Shown here piece by piece: positions 7,201 to 14,299 of a stretch of 35,890 nucleotides of DNA. This stretch comes from CAZOWW01 sp964583765 (GTDB lineage: Bacteria; Actinomycetota; Actinomycetes; Actinomycetales; Kineosporiaceae): contig CAZOWW010000055.1 of assembly GCA_964583765.1 (NCBI GenBank), forward strand, positions 1 through 35,890, given 5' to 3'. Both the position numbers and the translations under genes were made by a program. Position 1 is the first letter of the stretch. The number at the start of each line of letters is the position of its first letter. The notes beneath the pieces are model-generated. The model was not told the origin of the DNA. It searched no databases and was given only the letters and a program-made list of their open reading frames with translations.

Positions 7201-8860
7201 CGAGCGCGAGCGATACCTCACCGAGCGTCTGACGCGGGTCGAGGCCGCACTCGCCGTCGCGGAGCCCTCCGTCGCCTCGCTGGCCGGACAACTCGTCGGC
7301 ACGCCGGTCGCCCAGACCTCGATCGGACGGGCCCAGGCCGTCCGGGATGCCGAACGGGCCCGCAGCGACGCCGAGACGGCCTACGGCCGGGCGCAAGGTG
7401 AGGTCCGCGCCGCCGAGCGGGAGCTGGAGGCAGCTTCCCGCCAGCGTCGGGCCCTGCCGGCACGGCCGCCGGACCTGCCCGCCGATCCGCAGGAGGCCGA
7501 GGAGCAGGCGGCCCGCCAGGAGACGGCAGCCTCCCGGTCCCTCGAGCGGTCCCGCGAGGCCGAGACCCAGCTCGCCGGCATGGACACCGACGCGCAGCGG
7601 CTGTCCGACCGGGCCAAGGCGTTCGGGTTCCTGCTCGACGACCTGCCCCAGCCCTCCGCCTCGGACACCGTGCCCTTCCGCGGGGACGACCTGGCAGCCA
7701 GGGACGCCAAGCGTGCGGTGACCGATGCCCTGCGCCGCGCCCGAGCCGCCCACCGGGCGGCGGAGGACACGCTCGCCACGGCGGTGTCGGCGGTGCGGGC
7801 GGTCGGGAACCGCCATCCCGGGGTGCGCACCCCGGCACGCGACCGGATCCTGCACGACCCGGCTGAGGTGCTCGCCGCGGACACGGCCCGGTTGGCCAGC
7901 AATCTCGAACTGCGTGCCGACATGATCGACGGCGAGCTGGCCGGTCTCGCCAAGGACCAGACGATCGTCACGTCGTCGCTGGCCCGCCTGGTCCGGGACA
8001 CCCTCGACACGCTCCGCCGGGCGGAGCAGCACTCACGCCTCCCGCGCTCGCTGGGACCGTGGGCAGGCAAGCGGATGCTCCGGATCTCCTTCGACGCGCC
8101 CGCGAGCGAAAAGGATCTCGAACCGTGCGTGGACCGGGTGATCGAGCGCAGGATCGCCGAGGGGGTCAAGGCTCAGGGCCTGCCCCTGCTCAAGGATGCG
8201 GTGCACGAGGCCGTGGGACGGCGCGGGTTCACGGTGAAGGTGCTGAAACCGACCGCGGACGTGGCGACGACCAGTGAGGACATCACCCGGCTGGGCAAGT
8301 GGTCCGGTGGGGAGAAGCTCACGGTGTGCGTGGCGCTGTACTGCACCCTGGCCGCGCTGCGGGCGCGCAACACCGGCCGCGGCAACACCGCCGGCGGGGT
8401 GCTCATGCTCGACAACCCGATCGGGCGGGCGTCGCACGGTGCCCTGGTGCGCCTCCAGCGGGAGGTCGCCGCCGCGCACGGCGTGCAACTCGTCTACACG
8501 ACGGGGGTCAAGGACCCGGACGCCGTCTCCCGCTTCCCCAATGTCATCCGGCTCGACAACCGGCCGGGACGCACCCGCAGCCGCCGCTACATCGTGCAGG
8601 ACGACGCTGCCCCGGCCACGCCCGCGGAGCCGGCGAATGCCGACGCCCTGCCGAGCACGGTGACCGGCACGCGGGTGGCCCACGCCGAGTTCTCCCCGCT
8701 CGACGAGGTCCCGCAGCTCGACGAGGTCCCGCTCGGAACCGATCCTTCTGAGGGCACCGGGTCTCCGGACGGCACCGGTTCCCCGCCCGGAGAACTGGTG
8801 CTCCCGGCCGACGGGCCGGTGTCCGTGCCACAGGCCCTCACCGTTGGAAGCGCACGGTGA
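4265..8860 (+). CDS. MukB/MksB/JetC-like SMC ATPase
   Basis: The 1531-aa protein has the full SMC layout. An N-terminal ATPase half carries a P-loop, LRNGGGKSS, at 44-52. Two long Ala/Glu/Arg-rich coiled coils (about 290-655 and 770-1290) flank a compact hinge-like domain (about 660-765). The C-terminal half carries the ABC signature WSGGEKL (Ser1347-Glu1350) and Walker B VLMLDNP (Asp1383). Two departures stand out: Leu44 replaces the first Gly of Walker A, and Asn1384 occupies the position of the usual catalytic Glu. After about 1440 comes a disordered tail with LDEVP and GTGSP repeats. The GTG start overlaps the upstream stop as GTGA, behind GGAGGAGG with 4-nt spacing, implying translational coupling. 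The 3' end overlaps the convergent lipoprotein gene by 23 bp. It probably binds DNA as a dimer with the two upstream products. Whether it serves chromosome organisation or defence is open. Confidence 0.8.
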   Translation: MTYHLAGLRLRSIGERSARFADLHLDLRAPEGSRTVPSDSLIWLRNGGGKSSLLSLFYALLLPHANDFMGRAVKRSLTDYVGEGDTAHTMAVWHAVENPTLLGDPDRVLVTGAIYEWRDLHRPADADRDRDRLDISYYAFYEIPGVMEAATLPLDDPEGRPLRRAAVVEALRAVPAEYAAAMDLCLPRTQREWTDALQARGIDPELYRRQKEMNHVEGGVEDLFRFASAREFVDFLLDLTVPPDDAATIAGRLAKIADLLATKPAKLGERDFCRESALALGRVGTTHADLRRASDDLTRAEQDAAELAAGFAAAVTAAAADRDFLGAQQEAVRGVLRTARGEHTRAADLAQWYRHRAAELRVAAAAAETAHARDAVARATADAQAWRLTEHLAERADLTANLAQVRLEAGAEREDVAPLRTARDDHAAHLVTRLESLARTAEAEAEAARDEAVRRQDDSDEHRVAAQAARERLSEAAAAAATAVRNLDELDQQLRDAVAAGRLPDARVDCRRQHDLVLGSVEDRRAELASIRARRAARPAARATTTAQLTELTSRRSSVDAERTRALTERDRLSEQGRSLSEHPRIRDLGEATASAPVRLWSEGRTLMDRLLEAVRSADEALIALEAARLEDRRALDAQARTGLLPTGLDAARVLAVLTDHGVPAESGWSHLHALLPEGSLGEALRDPRLARLGCGVVVPGDRIHEATAVLEAMGTTTTALVGLYPAESVAAPVARQQAGAPAWTGLHRGLVDMTVAEAAVAVIRARTVQDDATRTVTRARRDGDRALLTALEAFLQDCPEGHLAALEERIRELDADLDRAGERLGALSRELRELDRRDAEDAVREQDLAEEVVALTESAAHLAELARRGEAADSWREHRTVAEADQARARADIERYEERQRAAQFEADRLRQSALNATSAAEAHRAEALAVEFLDGRPSETTRQAVGDDLAVPLDTLRRRYQDAGRAHEFGVSSSVLAERERYLTERLTRVEAALAVAEPSVASLAGQLVGTPVAQTSIGRAQAVRDAERARSDAETAYGRAQGEVRAAERELEAASRQRRALPARPPDLPADPQEAEEQAARQETAASRSLERSREAETQLAGMDTDAQRLSDRAKAFGFLLDDLPQPSASDTVPFRGDDLAARDAKRAVTDALRRARAAHRAAEDTLATAVSAVRAVGNRHPGVRTPARDRILHDPAEVLAADTARLASNLELRADMIDGELAGLAKDQTIVTSSLARLVRDTLDTLRRAEQHSRLPRSLGPWAGKRMLRISFDAPASEKDLEPCVDRVIERRIAEGVKAQGLPLLKDAVHEAVGRRGFTVKVLKPTADVATTSEDITRLGKWSGGEKLTVCVALYCTLAALRARNTGRGNTAGGVLMLDNPIGRASHGALVRLQREVAAAHGVQLVYTTGVKDPDAVSRFPNVIRLDNRPGRTRSRRYIVQDDAAPATPAEPANADALPSTVTGTRVAHAEFSPLDEVPQLDEVPLGTDPSEGTGSPDGTGSPPGELVLPADGPVSVPQALTVGSAR

Positions 8861-10601
8861 CCCGATCGTTGAGGGCACGGTGCCCCGGAGAGTCCTCGGG
8901 GACGAGCGGGTCCGCCGGGCCGCGTCCCTCGACGATCCAGTGGACCCCGACATGCACCCCTCCGAGCAGGTCGCCCTGCACCGCCCGTGCCCGGGCGTCG
9001 GAGAGATCTCGCTGGTCGTCCGGCGTGCCCTGGCCGTCCGCGGACTGGTAGCCGGTCACGGTCACCGACGACCCCGATGCGACGACGAGCCCCATGCGCG
9101 CGGCCACCTGACGCACCTGGACCCGCGCGGCGGGACGGAGCACCGCCGTGCCCGGCACGAAAAGGGAATCCGAGTCCAGAGTGATCGTCGTGCGGGTTCC
9201 GTTGCTCTGGCTGTGCACCGGGGACATTCCCTCGTCGAGGAGCAGGTCGTCGGGCGAAGGCGCCGTGAAGAGCGCGAAGCTCTCCTTGTCGGGGACGGGC
9301 GTCGGCCACTGCCCCACCTCGAACGGAGCCGCTCCCTGCCCGGAGTCGAGGTGCCAGGTACCGATCGGCCAGGACACGGGCGGCCCTGAGGTACCGGCCT
9401 CGGGCGCCCCGGTCCGCAGGTCCGCCAGTGCGGGCAGCCCGCTGTCGGGGAAGGTCACCGAGACGGACTGGGTGTCCTCGGGGAGCGCCGGGTAGGTGGT
9501 CGCCAGTCCCAGGCTGTCGCCAGGCGCCAGGAGCACGGCACCGCGTGTCCGGAAGGAGGCGCACAGGCACTCCTGCCAGTGCTCACCGCTCGGCCCGGCG
9601 GTGTGCGCGGCGAGAGTCGTGTACGAGGCCCGCAACGGGGGAATCGACGTGTCACCGATGTTCTGCCGGAGAACCGGCACCAGGGCGGGACCGTCGGCGA
9701 CCCAGCTGCCCAGGCCGGTCCCGAGGGGGTGCAACCGGGAGTCGGCGACCGGCGAGCCACCGGAACCCAGACCGGCACCGCGGTCGAGGGCATGGACGGT
9801 CCACCACAGCGTCGTCCCGCCGGCGGTGACGATCACGCGCTCCACGGAGATCGTCATGCGCTGCCCGCGTGCGGCGACGCCGCCCCCCGTGGACGCCGGG
9901 TAGCGGAAGGGCGCGGTCGTGGCCACCGGCCGCGCCGTCGCGGGGACGGTGGTGAGCTCCGGCACCGCTGATCCGCTGGGTACCTGGCCCTGGGCGGTCA
10001 CGGGCACCTCCGGCACGGTGTAGCCGCCGTTGAAGGCGACCTCCACCGTGTCCAGGTCCGCGGGGAGCGGACCGAACGCCACCTGCAGCAGGGAGGTCCG
10101 GCCGAGCCGCAGACCGGCCGAGCCGACCGTTCCACGGGCCAGGACGCGTGGTGTCCCGCCCCCCGCCGCGACGAGCGGCCGGTACACGGCACCCCTCGCG
10201 GTGTCGACCAGCGCCACGGCCTCGCCCGTGTCCGGGGAGTCGAGATCGTGGGTCCGCCCGAGCCAGATCTCCTCCCCCCGGGTGTGTCCGGCCTCGGCCA
10301 GCGGGGTCAGCGACCAGTCGAGGACCGTGCCCTCGCCGGTGCGCCGCACCGCGTGGACCGCCACCCGTAGCAGCACGGTCTGGTCGCCGGCCCGGGGGTC
10401 GAGCCCCTGGTAGAGGAACGAACCGGCCACCGGCAATCGAGCCGCGCCACCGGCCGCGCCCGGTGCCGTCACTCCGGGGTGTCGCGATGCGGCACCGGAG
10501 TCGAAGGGGGCGCACGCGGCACAGCCCAGTGCCAGGATCGTGAGGCAGACCGGCGCGAGGAAGGTCCCGACGGGGTGGCGTGCGGGCCGTGGTCGCCTCA
10601 C
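8838..10601 (-). CDS. Lipoprotein with C-terminal OmpA-like domain
   Basis: The predicted 587-aa exported lipoprotein starts at GTG 10601, chosen because GGGAGG lies 10 nt upstream and the product begins with a compact signal: basic VRRPRPARH, hydrophobic TFLAPVCLTILAL, then GCAAC, giving a plausible lipidation Cys. In-frame codons further upstream (to 10766) would add 55 unlikely residues. Residues 30-475 are beta-rich with no family I recognise. Residues 477-587 resemble an OmpA-like peptidoglycan-binding domain: VTVTGYQSADGQGTPDDQ, LSDARARAVQGDL, VEGRGPADPLVPEDS and a terminal NDRVTVRF. The canonical Asp of GHTD is not at its usual place (GYQSADG). In a Gram-positive cell it may tether membrane to peptidoglycan. 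The gene is convergent with the SMC gene and divergent from the acetyltransferase. Confidence 0.75.
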   Translation of the reverse strand: MRRPRPARHPVGTFLAPVCLTILALGCAACAPFDSGAASRHPGVTAPGAAGGAARLPVAGSFLYQGLDPRAGDQTVLLRVAVHAVRRTGEGTVLDWSLTPLAEAGHTRGEEIWLGRTHDLDSPDTGEAVALVDTARGAVYRPLVAAGGGTPRVLARGTVGSAGLRLGRTSLLQVAFGPLPADLDTVEVAFNGGYTVPEVPVTAQGQVPSGSAVPELTTVPATARPVATTAPFRYPASTGGGVAARGQRMTISVERVIVTAGGTTLWWTVHALDRGAGLGSGGSPVADSRLHPLGTGLGSWVADGPALVPVLRQNIGDTSIPPLRASYTTLAAHTAGPSGEHWQECLCASFRTRGAVLLAPGDSLGLATTYPALPEDTQSVSVTFPDSGLPALADLRTGAPEAGTSGPPVSWPIGTWHLDSGQGAAPFEVGQWPTPVPDKESFALFTAPSPDDLLLDEGMSPVHSQSNGTRTTITLDSDSLFVPGTAVLRPAARVQVRQVAARMGLVVASGSSVTVTGYQSADGQGTPDDQRDLSDARARAVQGDLLGGVHVGVHWIVEGRGPADPLVPEDSPGHRALNDRVTVRFQR

Positions 10602-10954
10602 CGGACCTGGACCTCCCGCGGACGACGATGCTCCCGGCACGATCTGGGCGGTCCCGCTCTCCCGGCTCACCGACGTCACGTCCACCTCCGCAGGCTGCCG
10701 CGGGGTCTGCGACGACCAGGGACACCGCGCCTGCGTGGACACGGATCGTCCGACCATGGGCAACACCCACCGCCGGCCACGCGTCCACGGACGACGTCGA
10801 AGCCGTTACATCCCGTATGCGTGCTTGATGGGATTGAAGAGATCGGGGCAAATTACCACCATCGTGACCGATCGGGGGTCGAGATCGCGAGGATTCTCCC
10901 GACCGTACGGGAGAACTGGATCACGGAGTTGCGGGGGCCCGGCGCCACGCTCGG
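10602..10954. other. Divergent intergenic region, lipoprotein / acetyltransferase
   Basis: This 353-bp stretch separates two divergent starts and should contain both promoters. I see no gene that I trust. The segment 10800-10915 is less GC-rich than average, as expected for promoter DNA, and ends in a perfect inverted repeat listed separately. TTGATG at about 10826 followed 18 bp later by CAAATT is a weak -35/-10 candidate for the acetyltransferase. Confidence 0.45.
10894..10915. promoter_or_regulatory. Perfect 8-bp inverted repeat ahead of the acetyltransferase gene
   Basis: TTCTCCCG (10894-10901) and CGGGAGAA (10908-10915) are exact reverse complements around ACCGTA, and the core CCGTACGG is itself a perfect palindrome. 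The element ends 39 nt before the ATG at 10955, so it could be a repressor operator or a hairpin in the mRNA leader. The lack of an SD directly before the ATG makes leader-level control conceivable. Confidence 0.4.
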
Positions 10955-11512
10955 ATGACATCCTGGGCCGTGCTCGAAATCGACGCGATCATGCTCCGCC
11001 TGCGTGCCATCGAGTCCGCCACCGCGGCGGCGATCCTGGCCGGGAGGCTGCCCAGCCGGATCATCTTCGCGCCGGGCTATCCCTCACGGTTCTCGCTCGA
11101 GGTGATGCGGCTGGTGGTCGATCAGGGGGGCCCGGGCATCGGCGGCCCGTTCTTCATGGTGCGCAAGCGTGACCACGCGATCGTCGGCGAGATCGGCTGC
11201 ACCATCGATCCGGTCCACGGCTCCGGCCAGGTCGGCTACTCGGTGGTGGAGCCCTCCTGGGGCCACGGCTACGCCACGGATGCCCTGACCACGTTGGTCT
11301 GGCACCTGCTCACCCAGACCCCGGTGCGCCGGATCACCGCGGAGACCCCCGAGGACCACGTGGCCAGCCGCCGCGTGATGGAGAAGGCGGGCATGCGCCT
11401 CTGCGACCGCTACGCGGGCGAGGTGGACGGGCAGGAACGCATGCTCGTGCGCTACGAGATCCGGGCGGATCCGGCCTCGGTGCGTCAGGCGACCGCGCCG
11501 GCCAGGCGCTGA
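10955..11512 (+). CDS. GNAT-family N-acetyltransferase (RimJ/RimL type)
   Basis: The 185-aa protein has the GNAT fold order: a strand and helix region, then VGEIGCTIDP, then the acetyl-CoA binding motif A in GYSVVEPSWGHGYATDALTTLV (the GHGYA loop is the Q/R-x-x-G-x-G/A equivalent). The C-terminal part ITAETPEDHVASRRVMEKAGM is the typical N-x-x-S-x-R-V-x-E-K-x-G motif of the RimJ/RimL acetyltransferase_3 subfamily, which acetylates alpha- or side-chain amino groups of proteins and small molecules. The ATG at 10955 has only a weak SD; an ATG at 10991 (MLRLRAIE) is the alternative and would lose 12 residues. It is a single-gene unit ending at a bidirectional hairpin. The substrate is unknown. 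Confidence 0.88.
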   Translation: MTSWAVLEIDAIMLRLRAIESATAAAILAGRLPSRIIFAPGYPSRFSLEVMRLVVDQGGPGIGGPFFMVRKRDHAIVGEIGCTIDPVHGSGQVGYSVVEPSWGHGYATDALTTLVWHLLTQTPVRRITAETPEDHVASRRVMEKAGMRLCDRYAGEVDGQERMLVRYEIRADPASVRQATAPARR

Positions 11513-11626
11513 CCACCCGCGCACCACCGAACAGGCGGTAGACACCCGGCGCACCACCCGCACCGAGCACCACCGGAGAGCCGGCAGGCACCGGGCGCGC
11601 CACCACCCAGCTGCGGCTGAGGACGA

Positions 11627-11659
11627 CGGAGGGGCCCCGCCACCGGCGGGACCCCTCCG
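11627..11659. terminator. Bidirectional hairpin terminator between acetyltransferase and endoglucanase
   Basis: CGGAGGGG-C-CCCGCC pairs with GGCGGG-A-CCCCTCCG around a 3-nt loop, a 15-position stem with a single mismatch. It lies 115 bp past the acetyltransferase stop and 15 bp past the endoglucanase stop on the other strand, so it probably terminates both. There is no U-tract, which is usual for actinomycete terminators. Confidence 0.75.
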
Positions 11660-11674
11660 AATAGTGAGCGGACC

Positions 11675-13174
11675 TCAGCTGGTCGGGAAGTTGTCCGCGG
11701 TCATGATGCGGCTGCGGACGAACGCGCCCGAATCGGTGAGCACGCTGGTTCCGGCGTAGGTGGAGCCGGAGCAGGTGCCCGACTTGAACGCCGCGCTGCT
11801 CTCGCCCGCGTCGGAGTAGGTCCAGTTCGCGTAGCCGATCTTCAGCGAGTCGAGGAGGTTCAGCCAGGTGGTACTGCTGGCGGTGTCCATCGAGCCGCCG
11901 CCGGAGGCGCTCACCGTGCCGAACTCGGTCACGAAGATCGGGAGCTTGGCCGCCGCGGCGCTCAACGCCGAGCGGTAGTTGTCGCCGTGCGAGGCGGCAT
12001 AGAAGTGGAACGTGTACATGATGTTCGTCGCGTTCACCGGGTTGGCGATGATCTCCGAGGAGCTCGAGCCGTCCGAGACGCCGAGGGACGACCAGCCGCG
12101 CGTGCCCACGATCACGACGCCGTCCGGGTCGTTGGCGCGGATGATCGGGATGACGGTCTCGGCGTAGGACTTGATGGTCGACCAGCTGACACCGTTGGGC
12201 TCGTTCGCGATCTCGTAGATCACGTTCTTCTTGGCGGCGTTGCGCGCGGAGACCGAGGCGAAGAACGTCTTCGCGTTGGAGAGGTTGGCGCTCGGGTCAC
12301 CGGGGGTCAGGATGTGGAAGTCGATGATCGCGTACATCCCCCGGGCCTCCGCCATGTCGACGAGGTTGTTGACCTTGGCGGTGAAGCCGGAGGGGTCGGT
12401 CACGTAGCCGTTCTCGTTCACGTACATCGCGATGCGCAGGACGTCGGCCTTCCAGTCGTAGGCCAGGGCATCCATCGAGGCGCTGTTGTAGCACTGGTAG
12501 AACCACTGCAGCCCGTGGGTGCTCATGCCGCGCAACTGGATCGGCTTGTTGTACTGGTTGCACAGGTTGACGCCGCAGACGTGGAGCTGCCCGTTGATCG
12601 CGAGCGGCGTGCCGCTGGACGAGGCGCTCGTCGTGGTGGTCGTGGTGACGGGCTTGGTCGTGGTGGTCGTGGTGACCGGCTTGGTGGTCGTCGTGGTCGT
12701 CGTGGTCACCGGGCGCGTCGTCGTGGTGGACGACGTCGAGCGCGTCGTGGTCGTGGAGAGGCTCACCGTGGGAACCGAACCACCACAGGTCACCCCGTTG
12801 AGCGCGAACGAGGTCGGGGCGGAGTTGCTGCCCGTCCAGGTGCCGATGAAGCCGGCCGTCGCGCTGGCCCCCGTGGCCAGGGACCCGTTGTAGCTCTCGT
12901 TCTTCACCGTCACCGCCGAGGCGCCCAGGGTGAAGACGCCACCCCAGCCCTGGGTGACCGTCTGGCCGTTCGGGAAGGTGAACGCCAGGGACCAGGTGCC
13001 GATGGCGTCACCCGTGTTCTTGATCGCAAGGGATCCCTGGAACCCGCCCTGCCACTGACTCGTGACCGAGTACTGGACGCTGCAGGCGGCCGCCGCCTGG
13101 GCTGGGGAGGGGATGGAACTGAGGAGAGGCAGACCGATCAGGCCCGCGAAGAGCAGTGCGCCGCGCCGTTGCAT
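11675..13174 (-). CDS. Secreted endoglucanase, CBM2 - Thr-rich linker - GH5
   Basis: The 499-aa exoenzyme has a signal peptide (MQRRGALLFAGLIGLPLL, cleavage near AQA-AA). A family-2 carbohydrate-binding module spans about 30-130: CSVQYSVTSQWQGGFQGSLAI at one end, a C-terminal Cys in LNGVTCGG, and conserved Trp residues. A long Thr/Ser/Val/Pro linker follows (about 135-190). The catalytic domain has GH5 features: LRGMSTHGLQWF, YEIANEPNG with acid/base Glu325, and IFVTEFGT with nucleophile Glu417. It is therefore a retaining beta-1,4-glucanase, closest in feel to subfamily GH5_2, acting on cellulose outside the cell. The ATG at 13174 is preceded by GAAGGA at 6-nt spacing; an upstream in-frame start at 13225 would spoil the signal peptide. 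Confidence 0.95.
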   Translation of the reverse strand: MQRRGALLFAGLIGLPLLSSIPSPAQAAAACSVQYSVTSQWQGGFQGSLAIKNTGDAIGTWSLAFTFPNGQTVTQGWGGVFTLGASAVTVKNESYNGSLATGASATAGFIGTWTGSNSAPTSFALNGVTCGGSVPTVSLSTTTTRSTSSTTTTRPVTTTTTTTTKPVTTTTTTKPVTTTTTTSASSSGTPLAINGQLHVCGVNLCNQYNKPIQLRGMSTHGLQWFYQCYNSASMDALAYDWKADVLRIAMYVNENGYVTDPSGFTAKVNNLVDMAEARGMYAIIDFHILTPGDPSANLSNAKTFFASVSARNAAKKNVIYEIANEPNGVSWSTIKSYAETVIPIIRANDPDGVVIVGTRGWSSLGVSDGSSSSEIIANPVNATNIMYTFHFYAASHGDNYRSALSAAAAKLPIFVTEFGTVSASGGGSMDTASSTTWLNLLDSLKIGYANWTYSDAGESSAAFKSGTCSGSTYAGTSVLTDSGAFVRSRIMTADNFPTS

Positions 13175-13460
13175 GACGGATCCTTCGGGGGATGGAGGAA
13201 TCAGGTCGGTGGAGAGGAGGTCCACCGAGTGCGCACACCCTCACGTGCGAATCTCAAATCGTCAAGTGGGATTACCCTAAGCGACTGAAACTGAACCTTC
13301 AGTGATGCAATTTGGGACGGTTCGCTCGGAATGTGCAATCTCCACCTGCACCTCTTCGGGTACCCACCCCACCGGCCCCTCCGGATCGAGTTGCTCTCCG
13401 TGACGGCGGGCGGGTACCGGGGCGAGGGTACGTCAGCGATCCTTCAGCTGTTGCGGAGGC
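13175..13460. promoter_or_regulatory. Promoter/leader region of the endoglucanase gene with palindromes
   Basis: This 286-bp gap lies between the ABC permease stop and the endoglucanase start, both on the minus strand. It contains a palindrome ACTGAA-CC-TTCAGT at 13290-13303, 115 bp upstream of the ATG, and an 8-bp perfect palindrome GGGTACCC at 13358-13365 with a second GGTACC at about 13414. The CelR box I know from Thermobifida and Streptomyces (TGGGAGCGCTCCCA) is not present. The region around 13240-13340 is relatively AT-rich, fitting a promoter. Confidence 0.4.
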
Positions 13461-14294
13461 TCAGCTCCCGGCGCTGGTGTACCTCCGCAGCTGCCGGTTC
13501 CAGATCAGGTAGCCGAGCCAGAACCAGACAAGGCCCACCGCGGGCGCCAGCCAGGCCACGGTGGGCGAGACCCCGAGCCCGTTCGTGTGGTTCAGGATGA
13601 CTGCGGCGGGGACCCAGGCGATGAACGCGACCGGGAGGACCCAGGTCATCGCCCACTGGGTGAGCACGCCGAAGACCGTCAGCGGGTAGGAGCCGAAGTT
13701 CAGCAGGATGTTGTCCGCCAGGTACCGCGCGGGCCAGACCTCGACGAAGCGGAAGCTCATCGCGGAGATCGCCACCGCGAGGCCGCCCTCGATCAGGGCG
13801 CCGCCCAGCACCGCGGCCATCGCGTAGAGCACGTGCAGCGGCGTCCAGTGCAGGTGGGCGATCGAGCTCGCGTAGGCGAGCACGCCGATCGCCGTCAGGG
13901 TGTCCCCCACGGAGTTGACGCTGAACCGCTGCGTGAGCACCTGCAGGAACGGGTTCAACGGACGCACCAGGAACCGGTCGAAGGTGCCGTTGCGCACCAG
14001 GTCGTCGAGCTCGTCGAGCATCTGCAACGGCACGAGGTAGACGGCGTGCGCCACCAGTCGCAACGAGTAGAGCACCGCGATCTCGGAGAACGTCCAGCCG
14101 CCGATACTCGGGTAGCGACTGAGCACGACCGCGATGAAGGCGAACCCGCTGCCCTGGTAGGCGATGCCCATCAGCGCGAGCATCACGAAGTTCAGGCGGT
14201 ACTGCGCGGCGCCTCGCAGGGCCGCCCGCGTGAGCGCCCAGGTCACGCGGACGCTGTCGAGGAACCCCGGGCGATCGGGCGCCTGCTCCGACAC
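13461..14294 (-). CDS. ABC-2 type exporter permease (second permease of the operon)
   Basis: The 277-aa integral membrane protein has about six hydrophobic segments (around 30-55, 60-85, 110-135, 140-165, 185-225 and 235-260). The motif LDELDDLVRNGTFDRFLVRPLNPFLQ, a cytoplasmic loop with an R-x-G-x-x-D-x-x-L-x-R-P-x-x-P pattern, is typical of the ABC2_membrane_6-like permeases encoded in pairs with a NatA-like ATPase. The GTG at 14294 is preferred because GGGAGG lies 9 nt upstream; a GTG at 14303 would overlap the previous stop as GTGA but leaves no room for that SD. It probably dimerises with the upstream permease. The exported substrate is unknown. Confidence 0.85.
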   Translation of the reverse strand: MSEQAPDRPGFLDSVRVTWALTRAALRGAAQYRLNFVMLALMGIAYQGSGFAFIAVVLSRYPSIGGWTFSEIAVLYSLRLVAHAVYLVPLQMLDELDDLVRNGTFDRFLVRPLNPFLQVLTQRFSVNSVGDTLTAIGVLAYASSIAHLHWTPLHVLYAMAAVLGGALIEGGLAVAISAMSFRFVEVWPARYLADNILLNFGSYPLTVFGVLTQWAMTWVLPVAFIAWVPAAVILNHTNGLGVSPTVAWLAPAVGLVWFWLGYLIWNRQLRRYTSAGS

Positions 14295-14299
14295 GTCCC

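Noticed and set aside
3854..8032. Very long minus-strand open frame (1392 codons) opposite the SMC gene
   Set aside because: It lies antisense to a gene with clear ATPase motifs. Its product is Gly/Arg/Val-rich with no domains, as expected from the complement of a high-GC gene with few stop-forming codons.
8861..11512. Search for a JetD-type (Toprim) gene after the SMC gene
   Set aside because: Only the convergent OmpA-domain lipoprotein and a GNAT acetyltransferase are present; neither has Toprim motifs.
12600..12760. Repetitive GTGGTCGTG-type DNA, considered as a minisatellite or CRISPR-like array
   Set aside because: It encodes the Thr-rich linker of the endoglucanase; repeats are irregular in length and in frame. 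The same explains 21230-21480, 31910-32050 and 35560-35700.
11987..13288. 433-codon plus-strand frame opposite the endoglucanase
   Set aside because: Antisense to a complete CBM2-GH5 gene; composition Arg/Gly/Val-rich without motifs.
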